NCBI GenBank assembly: GCA_965249215.1
Contig: CBDFLN010000001.1
Coordinates: 248,001-312,000 of the forward strand
Direction: 5' to 3'
Source of the DNA: G963667675 sp965249215
GTDB lineage: Bacteria > Chloroflexota > Dehalococcoidia > Lucifugimonadales > UBA3495
Length of the DNA stretch: 64,000 nt
Shown: in pieces, positions 34,042-41,120 of the stretch
Position numbering within the stretch: the first letter of the stretch is position 1
Layout: each line of letters begins with the position of its first letter
Program-made: the position numbers and the translations under genes
The notes under the pieces: generated by a model
Database searches by the model: none
Told to the model about the DNA's origin: nothing
Seen by the model: the letters and a program-made list of their open reading frames with translations, nothing else

Positions 34042-34710
34042 ATGGGAATAGACCTGGATAGCATCTACCGGACTTATGAAGAGCTCCTGTCTGACGTGGA
34101 CAGGGAGTTCAACCGAGTTCGGGATATTTTCATCGACCGGATGCAGTGCCGCATGGGTTGCAGCAGCTGTTGCACCCAGCTATTCCCCATCAGCGCCATC
34201 GAAGCGGCCTATATCTCCAAGGCAGTCAAGGCGTTGGACCCCGAGGCCAGGGAGCAGATGCGCCGTAAGGCCCTGGCTTACCTGGCAGAACTGACCGGTT
34301 CCGACGTGGACGAGAACCAGAGCATCGAGGCCCATAGCCGAGTCGTCCAAGAGGCGTTGGACCGGCTGGTGGGGCGCCGCCACATCCCCTGTCCTGCCTT
34401 GGTGGACGACGCCTGCTCCATTTACGGACACCGCCCCATCATAGCCCGCAAGTTTGGCATTCCCTTGTGGAACCCCCGCAAGCCCGGAGTTCTTCAGGCG
34501 TGCGAGCTAAACTTCAAAGAGGGCGAGGCCATCGAAGCCGACGGCCTGGTGGAACCCCAGATAAAGCTGGAGCACCAGTGGTTGGAGTTCAAAGATCGCA
34601 CCCACAGCCAACTCGGCCTGCCCCAGCTAACGGCAACCGTGGCATCCGCTATAGTCTTCGACTACGAACAGCTTCTGGAAGACAGGATCCCCCTCCAACC
34701 GGACGTTTAG
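34042..34710 (+). CDS. YkgJ family Cys-cluster protein
   Basis: A 222-aa member of the YkgJ family, which binds metal or an Fe-S cluster through a Cys cluster. It has CRMGCSSCCTQLFPIS near residue 36 (C-x3-C-x2-CC), then IPCPALVDDACSIYGHRP and RKFGIPLW, the second family motif. The N-terminal 30 residues are helical. The frame is open from a TTG at 34024; the first ATG at 34042 has AAGGAG only 3 bases upstream, so the exact start is unsure. YkgJ proteins often go with other redox genes; here the neighbours are a convergent CocE hydrolase and a divergent SDR. Function unproven in the family. Confidence 0.82.
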   Translation: MGIDLDSIYRTYEELLSDVDREFNRVRDIFIDRMQCRMGCSSCCTQLFPISAIEAAYISKAVKALDPEAREQMRRKALAYLAELTGSDVDENQSIEAHSRVVQEALDRLVGRRHIPCPALVDDACSIYGHRPIIARKFGIPLWNPRKPGVLQACELNFKEGEAIEADGLVEPQIKLEHQWLEFKDRTHSQLGLPQLTATVASAIVFDYEQLLEDRIPLQPDV

Positions 34711-34728
34711 CCCGTCGCCAGTATTCCC

Positions 34729-36450
34729 TCAGGAATCCAGAACTGTTAGCTCCAACCATGACGGTTGCTCCGCGGTGTGGTGCACCTGCTGCACTGCCAC
34801 CCTGCCCTCGGATTCCTGGGCGACGATTCCGCCCGTGTTACCGTTCCGGTCGAAGCGGGGGAAGTTGGAACTGCTTACCTCCAACCTGAGCCTATGTCCC
34901 GCCATGAATACGTGGGCCGTGGCCACAAGCTCCACGGTGTAGGAATACGCTACGCCAGGCGTAAGCAGCTTCGCCCTTTCGGTGGATTCGCGGTATCGGG
35001 CGCGAACAATGCCGTCGCAGAGGTTCAGGGCGGTCCCGTCCTCGCTCACGTCCACCAGCTTCGCCGTCCAATCCGTATCCGTCCCATCCGTAGTCGCCCA
35101 CAGGTGCAGGCGCACCGGCCCCACCACGGTCAGGTCTTCCTCCAGTGAGTCAGATGTGTAGACCAGGACGTCATCCCGTTCCTCCACCTCTCGTTGGTCC
35201 CACGGCCCCGGATCGTGGATGGGCAGCATCAGCAGGTTCCCGCCCCTGGTAGGAACGGGGCGGTCCGGGTTGTACAGAAAGACATCCGCAGCCTCGGCCG
35301 AGTCGGGGGCTTGCCGGTCCAGAACCCCGTCGCCCCGCAGGCTGTTGGCCGAGCCCCGGCTGTGCAGGTACCAAGCCTCCACCCGCCCTTCCGGCGGCGG
35401 CCACCCGTCGGCGTCCCGCCAGCGGTTGGCGCCCATCAGGTAGTACCGGACCGGAGCGCCGGTGTCCGTTTCCTCCTTTTCCGCCACCCAGCGGTCCAGC
35501 CACCGGATGACCTCTTGGTGGACGCCGGAGAACAATGCCGGGCCCGTCGCTCCAAAGTCCATCAACCCCAGACGCCGCACGTAGTTGCTATGTCCCCACG
35601 GCCCGATTATCAGCTTCTGGGGAGCGCGGCCCGCCTTGGTCAGACCGACAAAGTTCCGGATAGTCCCAGCCAGGAAGATGTCGAACCACCCACCCAAGTG
35701 CAGGCCGGCAACATTCATCGAGCCAAAGCTGTCTGAGACGCGCAGGGCCTGCCAGTACTCATCGTTGTCGGGATGCGAGACCCAGTCCCGCCACCAGGGA
35801 ACGGCGCCCTCTTGCGACACCCCCGGCAGGTCGGCCACCGGCCGGTGCGCCAGCGTTGTCGCGGCATCGGCCAAGGCAGCCCCCAGGTTCCTGACCTGGT
35901 CGGGGGTTAGCCAGGTGTCCGGCCGCATGGCCAGCGACTGCGCCAGGCCGCCGGCCCAGGTGCCCGCGAAACCCAGTTGCAGGGCGCCTCCATGATAGTT
36001 CCAGGTCTCGTAGAATTCGTCGGTGGTAACCGTGGGAACCACCGCTTTCAGCCCCGGATGACCGCTCCTTGCCCCCAGCATCGTCGTAGCCCCAAGGTAG
36101 CTCGCCCCCATCAGGGCGACCGCTCCGCTGCTCCAGGGCTGCGCGGCTGCCCACTCGACCGTGTCGTACCCATCGTCGGTCTCGTTGACGAAGGGGTAGA
36201 ACGTTCCCTCTGACGTGAACCGCCCCCGGATGTCCTGCGTTACGACTGCAAATCCCGCCTCGGCCAGCCTCACCTGGGGCGGATACGGCGTGATGCCCCC
36301 CCCTCCCTCCTTGTCATACGCCGTGCGTATCACCACCACCGGCGTGGGTCGGTCTAGCAGGGGCCGGTATACGTCTGCATAGGTCACAGTGCCGTCCCGC
36401 AGAGTGATGGGCTCGTTCTTCTCTATGACAATCTTGTAGGCATCCGGCAT
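34729..36450 (-). CDS. CocE/NonD family hydrolase
   Basis: A 573-aa serine hydrolase of the CocE/NonD family (X-prolyl dipeptidyl peptidase S15 superfamily). The nucleophile is in GASYLG (about residues 112-117). Other family marks are RTAYDKEG, VVTQDIRGRFTSEGTFYPF, and IIGPWGHSNYV with the candidate catalytic His. The C-terminal jelly-roll domain shows VVGPVRLHLWATTDGTDTDW. The ATG at 36450 has GGAAGG 8 bases before it, against an upstream TTG at 36483 with none. Its natural substrate may be an acylated amine or peptide; no signal peptide. It is isolated on the minus strand, with a palindromic repeat in the leader side. Confidence 0.88.
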   Translation of the reverse strand: MPDAYKIVIEKNEPITLRDGTVTYADVYRPLLDRPTPVVVIRTAYDKEGGGGITPYPPQVRLAEAGFAVVTQDIRGRFTSEGTFYPFVNETDDGYDTVEWAAAQPWSSGAVALMGASYLGATTMLGARSGHPGLKAVVPTVTTDEFYETWNYHGGALQLGFAGTWAGGLAQSLAMRPDTWLTPDQVRNLGAALADAATTLAHRPVADLPGVSQEGAVPWWRDWVSHPDNDEYWQALRVSDSFGSMNVAGLHLGGWFDIFLAGTIRNFVGLTKAGRAPQKLIIGPWGHSNYVRRLGLMDFGATGPALFSGVHQEVIRWLDRWVAEKEETDTGAPVRYYLMGANRWRDADGWPPPEGRVEAWYLHSRGSANSLRGDGVLDRQAPDSAEAADVFLYNPDRPVPTRGGNLLMLPIHDPGPWDQREVEERDDVLVYTSDSLEEDLTVVGPVRLHLWATTDGTDTDWTAKLVDVSEDGTALNLCDGIVRARYRESTERAKLLTPGVAYSYTVELVATAHVFMAGHRLRLEVSSSNFPRFDRNGNTGGIVAQESEGRVAVQQVHHTAEQPSWLELTVLDS

Positions 36451-36503
36451 CGGTCTTACCTTCCTCTGTATTGGCCCGGCCAACGGGCCTTTGCCTAACC
36501 GTC

Positions 36504-36525
36504 ATTCCGGCCCCGGAGCCGGAAT
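36504..36525. repeat. REP-like palindrome ATTCCGGC/GCCGGAAT
   Basis: ATTCCGGC, 6-base loop, GCCGGAAT, preceded by CGTC. The CGTCATTCC...GGAATC form is a widespread bacterial repeat type. It lies in the 226-base gap between the CocE and DRTGG genes, about 54 bases before the CocE start codon. Confidence 0.55.
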
Positions 36526-36676
36526 CTAGGGGCGGGGCCCAGGCAGGAAAATCCTCACCTGTTCTCCCGTGTTTATGCTTCTTGGGGCGTTGTTCGAATG
36601 TCTCGCCAGCGGGATAACTACGACTGGTGCCCAGGGGCGGCTGCCTGGGCGATGCCCAAAGCAGCCTACGGGTCTC

Positions 36677-37729
36677 TCAGCCCAGCTGGCCCAAGCGAGC
36701 GTCCAGGTCCAGGCTGCCCCTGAGGAGTTGCAGAAACCGGTGGACTTTCCCTGGTGTGGGCGGCGATGCATGGTCCAGGATTCCTCCCAGGGCCTCGGCT
36801 GTTTCCTGGGTATTCGATTCCACCAGGATCACCGGCACTCCTTGCTGCAGGGCCTCCGCCTTCACGTATTGGGACGCCTCTTCACGCCCGGTAAGCACCA
36901 GGCAACGGGTCTGCGGCATCAGTCCGGCCATCTGGATATCCGGTCGGCCCGCCCGTACGATGACGGCCTGGTTGCAGTGGCGGCCGAAATAGGTAGGACC
37001 CAAGTCCATGATGTTGCCGCCTATCAGGAATCTTTCCACCGGAGCATCGGCATTTTCCGGCTCCTGCGCCCAACGGCCTCCCAGGTGGTCTGCGATTTGC
37101 TGCACGGTGACCGCCAACAATGCCCGGTCCTCTTCCAAGGCGCCCCAATAGGGAATGCCCCGGGCCTCCAATGCCGCGCCTACGGCTTGGTTGACTTCCC
37201 GCGCTCGGTACTGGGTAACACCGTTTATCAAAACCCCGGCCAACCGGTCCATGAAGGGCTCTGCGGCCCTTTCCACGTCTGCCGGAGTCAAGCCCTTGAC
37301 GTATCTGACCATGAGCAAGACCTTGGACCCGGTCAGAGTCGAGACTTCCAGGGCTAGGGGCGATGGTTCCCCATCCTCCAGTCCAACGTCTGGCCCCTCC
37401 AGCACCACCCAATCGCACTGGAGCTGAAGTTCCGCCGCCGCCCGTTGCACCTGGTCTGCCGCAGTGCTGGGAAACACCGGGCCGGAACTGGCGGGTTGGG
37501 GCAGTGGTAGCGGCTCTGGAACGTGGACAGATGTTTGGCCATCCAGCAGGGACTGGGTTGCCAAAACCAAGTCCGGGTCTTCACCGGGATGGTTGGAGAA
37601 GGGCTTGTAATACCCTGCCTGTTGGCCCGACTCGGCCAGGTGGAGCAGTAGAGCGCCGGCCAGGCACGTCTTTCCGGCGCCGGGTTGATCAGCCGAGATT
37701 TGGAGGACTGGCACTAGGACCCCCTGCAT
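36677..37729 (-). CDS. P-loop (BioD/CobQ-like) plus DRTGG domain protein
   Basis: A 350-aa protein with an N-terminal P-loop of the dethiobiotin synthetase/CobQ-like kind (ISADQPGAGKTCLAGALLL) and a C-terminal DRTGG-type domain (IGGNIMDLGPTYFGRHCNQAVIVRAGRPDIQMA). This pairing matches the regulatory N-half of some phosphate acetyltransferases, but the catalytic PTA domain is absent, so a stand-alone regulator or enzyme of unknown reaction is likely. ATG at 37729. It is 36 bases from the pentapeptide-repeat gene on the same strand. Confidence 0.75.
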   Translation of the reverse strand: MQGVLVPVLQISADQPGAGKTCLAGALLLHLAESGQQAGYYKPFSNHPGEDPDLVLATQSLLDGQTSVHVPEPLPLPQPASSGPVFPSTAADQVQRAAAELQLQCDWVVLEGPDVGLEDGEPSPLALEVSTLTGSKVLLMVRYVKGLTPADVERAAEPFMDRLAGVLINGVTQYRAREVNQAVGAALEARGIPYWGALEEDRALLAVTVQQIADHLGGRWAQEPENADAPVERFLIGGNIMDLGPTYFGRHCNQAVIVRAGRPDIQMAGLMPQTRCLVLTGREEASQYVKAEALQQGVPVILVESNTQETAEALGGILDHASPPTPGKVHRFLQLLRGSLDLDARLGQLG

Positions 37730-37765
37730 GCGTTGCCGGTGGTAATTCTAGCATACGGACCACGG

Positions 37766-38491
37766 CTAATCCTTAACGTCCCGGTTGCCGGTCCTGTACG
37801 GGTCGAATCCTTGCGGAAAGATGGTCGACTTATCAAATTTCGCCCCGTCCATATCCGACCGGTGCAGACTGGCCTTATCGAAATTAGCCCCCCGCAGGTC
37901 TGCCGCAAACCACATGGAGTCCCTAATCATGGCCAAGGTGAAGTCGGCGCCCGTCATAATCGCCCGGCTCAGGTCCGCCCCGTTCATGTTGGCGGAACGA
38001 AATCGCGCCCCCCAAAGCGTCGCGTTGCGCAGGTCTGCTTCTATCATGGTGGCCTGGCTGGCGTCGGCCCCCGTCAAGTCGGCGTTGAGGAATGCGGCGC
38101 GCACCATCCGCGACCAGCGCAGCGTTGCCCCTTGCAAATTGCAGTTCTTCAGGTCGGCCCAAAACAGGTTGACGTTGGTCAGGTTGGCTAGGGTAAGGTT
38201 AGCTCCCGCAAGGGACCCCCGGGCCAGGTCTGCAGACGTCAGGTCCGCCTCCCGCAGATCGGCTCCGGCCAGACTCGTCCTGGCCAGCTTGGCCCCATAA
38301 AGATTGCATCCCCGCAGGTTGGCGTCCCGGACCCGGCCCCCCCGCAGGTCAACCCCGGACAGGTCCGCCCCTTCCAACTGGAGACAAACGCTGGGGTTCC
38401 GGGCCCGCCACTCGCCAAACCCTTGGGGGCCTGACCGGGCCGCCCTGATGTGTTCCGCCCTGGTGTGTTCGATGTGTTCCTGGTCAGCCAA
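37766..38491 (-). CDS. Pentapeptide repeat protein
   Basis: A 241-aa protein made almost entirely of A(D/N)LXX pentapeptide repeats (GADLS, GVDLR, DANLR, GAKLA, GADLR...), which fold into a right-handed quadrilateral beta helix. The first 30 residues are non-repeat and charged. The TTG at 38491 has AGGAG 6 bases upstream, a rare start with a good site. Pentapeptide proteins include DNA-gyrase mimics (Qnr/MfpA) but most are of unknown role; nothing here identifies this one as a gyrase inhibitor. It is next to the DRTGG gene in the same direction and may be co-transcribed with it. Confidence 0.85.
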   Translation of the reverse strand: MADQEHIEHTRAEHIRAARSGPQGFGEWRARNPSVCLQLEGADLSGVDLRGGRVRDANLRGCNLYGAKLARTSLAGADLREADLTSADLARGSLAGANLTLANLTNVNLFWADLKNCNLQGATLRWSRMVRAAFLNADLTGADASQATMIEADLRNATLWGARFRSANMNGADLSRAIMTGADFTLAMIRDSMWFAADLRGANFDKASLHRSDMDGAKFDKSTIFPQGFDPYRTGNRDVKD

Positions 38492-38532
38492 GAGCTACTC
38501 CTCAATTCGTGCAGGGAATTGTCACGGGCGAA

Positions 38533-38570
38533 AAAATGCAGCCCCGGATAACGCCTGCGGGCTGCATTTT
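38533..38570 (-). terminator. Intrinsic terminator after selenoprotein gene 2
   Basis: AAAATGCAGCCC and GGGCTGCATTTT form a perfect 12-bp stem with a 14-base loop. On the minus strand the stem is followed by TTTTTTCGCC. It lies 22 bases past the stop of the gene at 38593-38892. Confidence 0.75.
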
Positions 38571-38592
38571 AGGAACCAGTGACCAGTGCGTG

Positions 38593-38892
38593 CTAGGAAA
38601 TCCTGACTGCTGTCGCCTCGTCGACCTCAAAGATTTTCTCGGCGATGACCATCTTGAGCTCCCGCACCTTGGTGAGCTCAGGGTAGCCGCCGTCCTCTAT
38701 GCGGTCGAAGATTTTCTCGCCGTCAACGTAGACTTCCAGGCGTCCTTTGGCGTTGGGCGTCAGCTTTATAGCAGCGTCCCCGGGCTTGTCCGACTTCCAA
38801 AACTCCGTCGCCAACCACGAGGCGACCGGGAAATAGCCTCAAGGCACGCAATAAACAATCTCGATTTCTATCTTCCCAAACTCGCTTGCCAT
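38593..38892 (-). CDS. Rdx family selenoprotein (SelW-like), UGA-encoded Sec at residue 18
   Basis: Thioredoxin-like Rdx protein of 99 aa when the TGA at 38841-38839 is read as selenocysteine. It reads MASEFGKIEIEIVYCVPU (Sec at 18), then GYFPVASWLATEFWKS and, after DAAIKLTPNAKG, RLEVYVDGEKIFDRIEDGGYPE, the full Rdx fold. GGAGG stands 6 bases before the ATG at 38892. A promoter (38926-38954) and a terminator (38533-38570) frame it, so this is a complete single-gene unit. The UGA-to-hairpin distance matches the first Rdx gene at 21192. A conventional call would give a fragment beginning at 38814. Role presumed to be thiol redox. Confidence 0.87.
38807..38826 (-). promoter_or_regulatory. SECIS-like hairpin after the Sec codon, gene 2
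   Basis: GTCGCC-TCGTGGTT-GGCGAC: 6-bp stem and 8-base loop, 12 bases after the UGA. Loop core CGTGGTT and the CGCC/GGCG stem part are shared with the hairpin at 21251-21266 at the same offset from the UGA. Confidence 0.62.
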
Positions 38893-38925
38893 AGCACTCC
38901 TCCACGCCGGTGGGCGTATGCTGCG

Positions 38926-38954
38926 AGTATAATTAATCCCAGGCGCCGATGCAA
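38926..38954 (-). promoter_or_regulatory. Sigma-70-like promoter for selenoprotein gene 2
   Basis: On the minus strand: TTGCAT, 17-base spacer, TATACT. Leader of about 27 bases to the ATG at 38892. Confidence 0.6.
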
Positions 38955-39080
38955 CAACTCCCAATCCTGGATGCCGGCATTCCCGACCCTTGCCAGCTTG
39001 GTGCACGACGCTGTCCCGCAGCTTCCTTTTATCTGCAACCCTGATGCATCGAAGACCCCGGCTCTGCCTGTCATAGCCTA

Positions 39081-39109
39081 TGGCCTGTCGCCCAAGGATA
39101 ACCTATAAT
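39081..39109 (+). promoter_or_regulatory. Candidate promoter for the recF-purL run
   Basis: TATAAT at 39104-39109 with TGGCCT 17 bases before it (3 of 6 match at -35). It lies just before the unknown gene at 39145. Confidence 0.45.
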
Positions 39110-39144
39110 ATCTGACAGCGCGTCCCGGCAAGGAAACAGCGTAT

Positions 39145-39933
39145 ATGGACCTTACTTTCGACAGAGGCGACCCGGACCGTCCCAAGGGCCACGCCCTTCT
39201 ATACTTCCGGGTAAGCACCGAGCCCGACAAGGTCTATGCCACCTACCTGGTAACTTTGCCGGTAAAAGCGGACATGAGCAAATACGTGCCTCCCTTCCTT
39301 GCTTCTCATCTGGGCAACCTGCCGATGAGCGACTTTTCCGCCTTCGCCATGCCCCCCGTCCCCGAGCCTGTCGGCAGCTATGAAGATCTGGAGCGGATGA
39401 GCCGCCAACGGGATGACGACCTGGTCTTCGGCGACAGCATGTTTTCCTTCGATTTGCCCCGGATGATGGAGGCGGTCAACGAGGCGGTGGAGGCCTATTC
39501 CAAGAAGTACGCCGGCCGGCTTGACGGCCCGGGAGCCTTGGTGGCCGAGTCCTCCCAACCCCAAGCTGCCCAGCCGGACCCAGCCCCGGACGACGACCGC
39601 TCCTACAACGTGAATGAGGTCGTCTTCAGCTTGATGAGCGAGCGGGACAAGCTTGGTGAACTCTCCAAGCTGCTCGGCAAGCTACGGTTCGCCGTAGAAG
39701 GGGACGACTCCAGGAATGCCGACGAAGCCGTTGACGAGATAACGACGCTGGCGGGACACTTGCCGGAGGAATTCCAGGTGTCGTCTTTGCTTGCCGTGGC
39801 CCGAGACGCCTCGCAGAAGGGGTCGCGCCTGGCCCAGCTGTACCTGGACCGCTGCTTCCGTTTGTCCGACGGCGACGTCAACAGCGCCCGGGAGCTTGAA
39901 GAGCAAATCCGCTCCCTCAGGGACTCGTCCTAG
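39145..39933 (+). CDS. Conserved hypothetical protein upstream of recF
   Basis: A 262-aa acidic, soluble protein with no family I recognise. The N-terminal domain (PKGHALLYFRVSTEPDKVYATYLVTLPV) looks like a beta sheet with a mid-region PPFLASHLGNLP. A linker of Pro/Ala/Asp residues near 130-150 leads to a helical C-terminal half (ERDKLGELSKLLGKLRFAVEG, DEITTLAGHLPEEFQV). The gene is 9 bases from recF and shares its strand, so it belongs to the recF-purL-glycosyltransferase transcript. Similar proteins probably occur beside recF in related genomes; that would need a search. No signal peptide or membrane segment. Confidence 0.7.
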   Translation: MDLTFDRGDPDRPKGHALLYFRVSTEPDKVYATYLVTLPVKADMSKYVPPFLASHLGNLPMSDFSAFAMPPVPEPVGSYEDLERMSRQRDDDLVFGDSMFSFDLPRMMEAVNEAVEAYSKKYAGRLDGPGALVAESSQPQAAQPDPAPDDDRSYNVNEVVFSLMSERDKLGELSKLLGKLRFAVEGDDSRNADEAVDEITTLAGHLPEEFQVSSLLAVARDASQKGSRLAQLYLDRCFRLSDGDVNSARELEEQIRSLRDSS

Positions 39934-39941
39934 CCACGTAG

Positions 39942-41120
39942 GTGTACCTCTCCCGCCTAGTCCTCAACAACTTCCGCAACTTGGTCGAGTTGGACCTGGA
40001 GCTTCCGCCCGGCGTGGTGGTTCTCTTCGGACCCAACGCCCAGGGAAAGACGACCCTGCTCGAAGCCGTGTACCTGCTGGCCATAGCCCGCTCCTTCCGC
40101 GCCGAGAACGAGCGAGAGGTCCTCAATTTCCAGGCCGCTGCAGTAGGCGGCCAGGGGCTGGTGGGAGGGACCGTCGAGAAGGAGGGCGCCCGGGTGCAGG
40201 TTTTTGTCGGCTATCAGACTGCCCGTCCCGCCACCGCGGAGGATTCGCCGCCCGGCAGCGCTAACACCCCCGGGTTCTCGTTGCGCAAGCAGATACGCGT
40301 CGACCGGGTCAACCGCACCGCCGCCCAATTGGTTGGCGCCGTCAACGCCGTCCTTTTCAGCGCAGACGACCTGGCATTGGTCAAGGGCTCCCCGTCCCAC
40401 CGGCGGCGGTTCCTGGATATCCTCATCTCCCAAGGGGATTCCCACTATCTCCGCGGGCTTCAGCGCTATCAGAAAGTCCTGCAACAACGTAACCAGCTCT
40501 TGCGAATGCTCCACGAAGGGAGAGCCGGCGCGGATGAACTGGAATACTGGGACAATGAACTGGTCAGGGAAGGAGCGTGGATAATCTGGCGTCGCCGGGA
40601 GGTAATCAGGGGCCTTGCCGTCGCCTGCGCGGAGCACCACGCCCGGCTGGCCGCGCCCGAGGAAGAGCTAAGCATCGCCTACCGGCCCAGCGTGCCCCCG
40701 GGGGATTCCATCCCTGCCACTGAATACCAGTTTCAACAGTCGCTGGCCGCTGCCGGACAGCGGGAGCGGGCCACCGCTCATACGGTCGTCGGGCCCCATC
40801 GCGACGATCTTGAACTCTTGATCAATGACCTCGATGTGGGCGCCTACGGCTCCCGCGGCCAGGCCCGCACCCTGGCCCTGGCGTTAAGATTGGCGGAAGC
40901 GACCTATCTGGCGTCGGTGCGCAGCGAAAACCCCATCGTGATGCTGGACGACGTCCTTTCCGAGATGGACGCCGAAAGACGTGCCCGCGTGCTGGAGAAG
41001 GCGGGGGAGTACGAGCAGACCTTGATAACGGCTACGGACCCGGAGCCGTTGCGCCAGTATTTCGGGCCCGCCGCCAAGTATTTCCGAGTTGCGGACGGCG
41101 GTGTCGCTCCATGCCCGTAA
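39942..41120 (+). CDS. recF: DNA replication and repair protein RecF
   Basis: A 392-aa SMC-like ATPase that brings RecR and RecA to gaps. N-terminal LVLNNFRNLVELDLEL is the family start, Walker A GPNAQGKTT is at residues 30-38, AVYLLAIARSFRAE follows, and near the C-terminus are the signature YGSRGQARTLALALRLAEA and Walker B VMLDDVLSEMD. It starts with GTG at 39942 and no good ribosome site, only 9 bases after the upstream stop, so reinitiation is likely. The last codons overlap purL by 10 bases. RecF, RecO and RecR are all encoded in this window. Confidence 0.94.
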   Translation: MYLSRLVLNNFRNLVELDLELPPGVVVLFGPNAQGKTTLLEAVYLLAIARSFRAENEREVLNFQAAAVGGQGLVGGTVEKEGARVQVFVGYQTARPATAEDSPPGSANTPGFSLRKQIRVDRVNRTAAQLVGAVNAVLFSADDLALVKGSPSHRRRFLDILISQGDSHYLRGLQRYQKVLQQRNQLLRMLHEGRAGADELEYWDNELVREGAWIIWRRREVIRGLAVACAEHHARLAAPEEELSIAYRPSVPPGDSIPATEYQFQQSLAAAGQRERATAHTVVGPHRDDLELLINDLDVGAYGSRGQARTLALALRLAEATYLASVRSENPIVMLDDVLSEMDAERRARVLEKAGEYEQTLITATDPEPLRQYFGPAAKYFRVADGGVAPCP

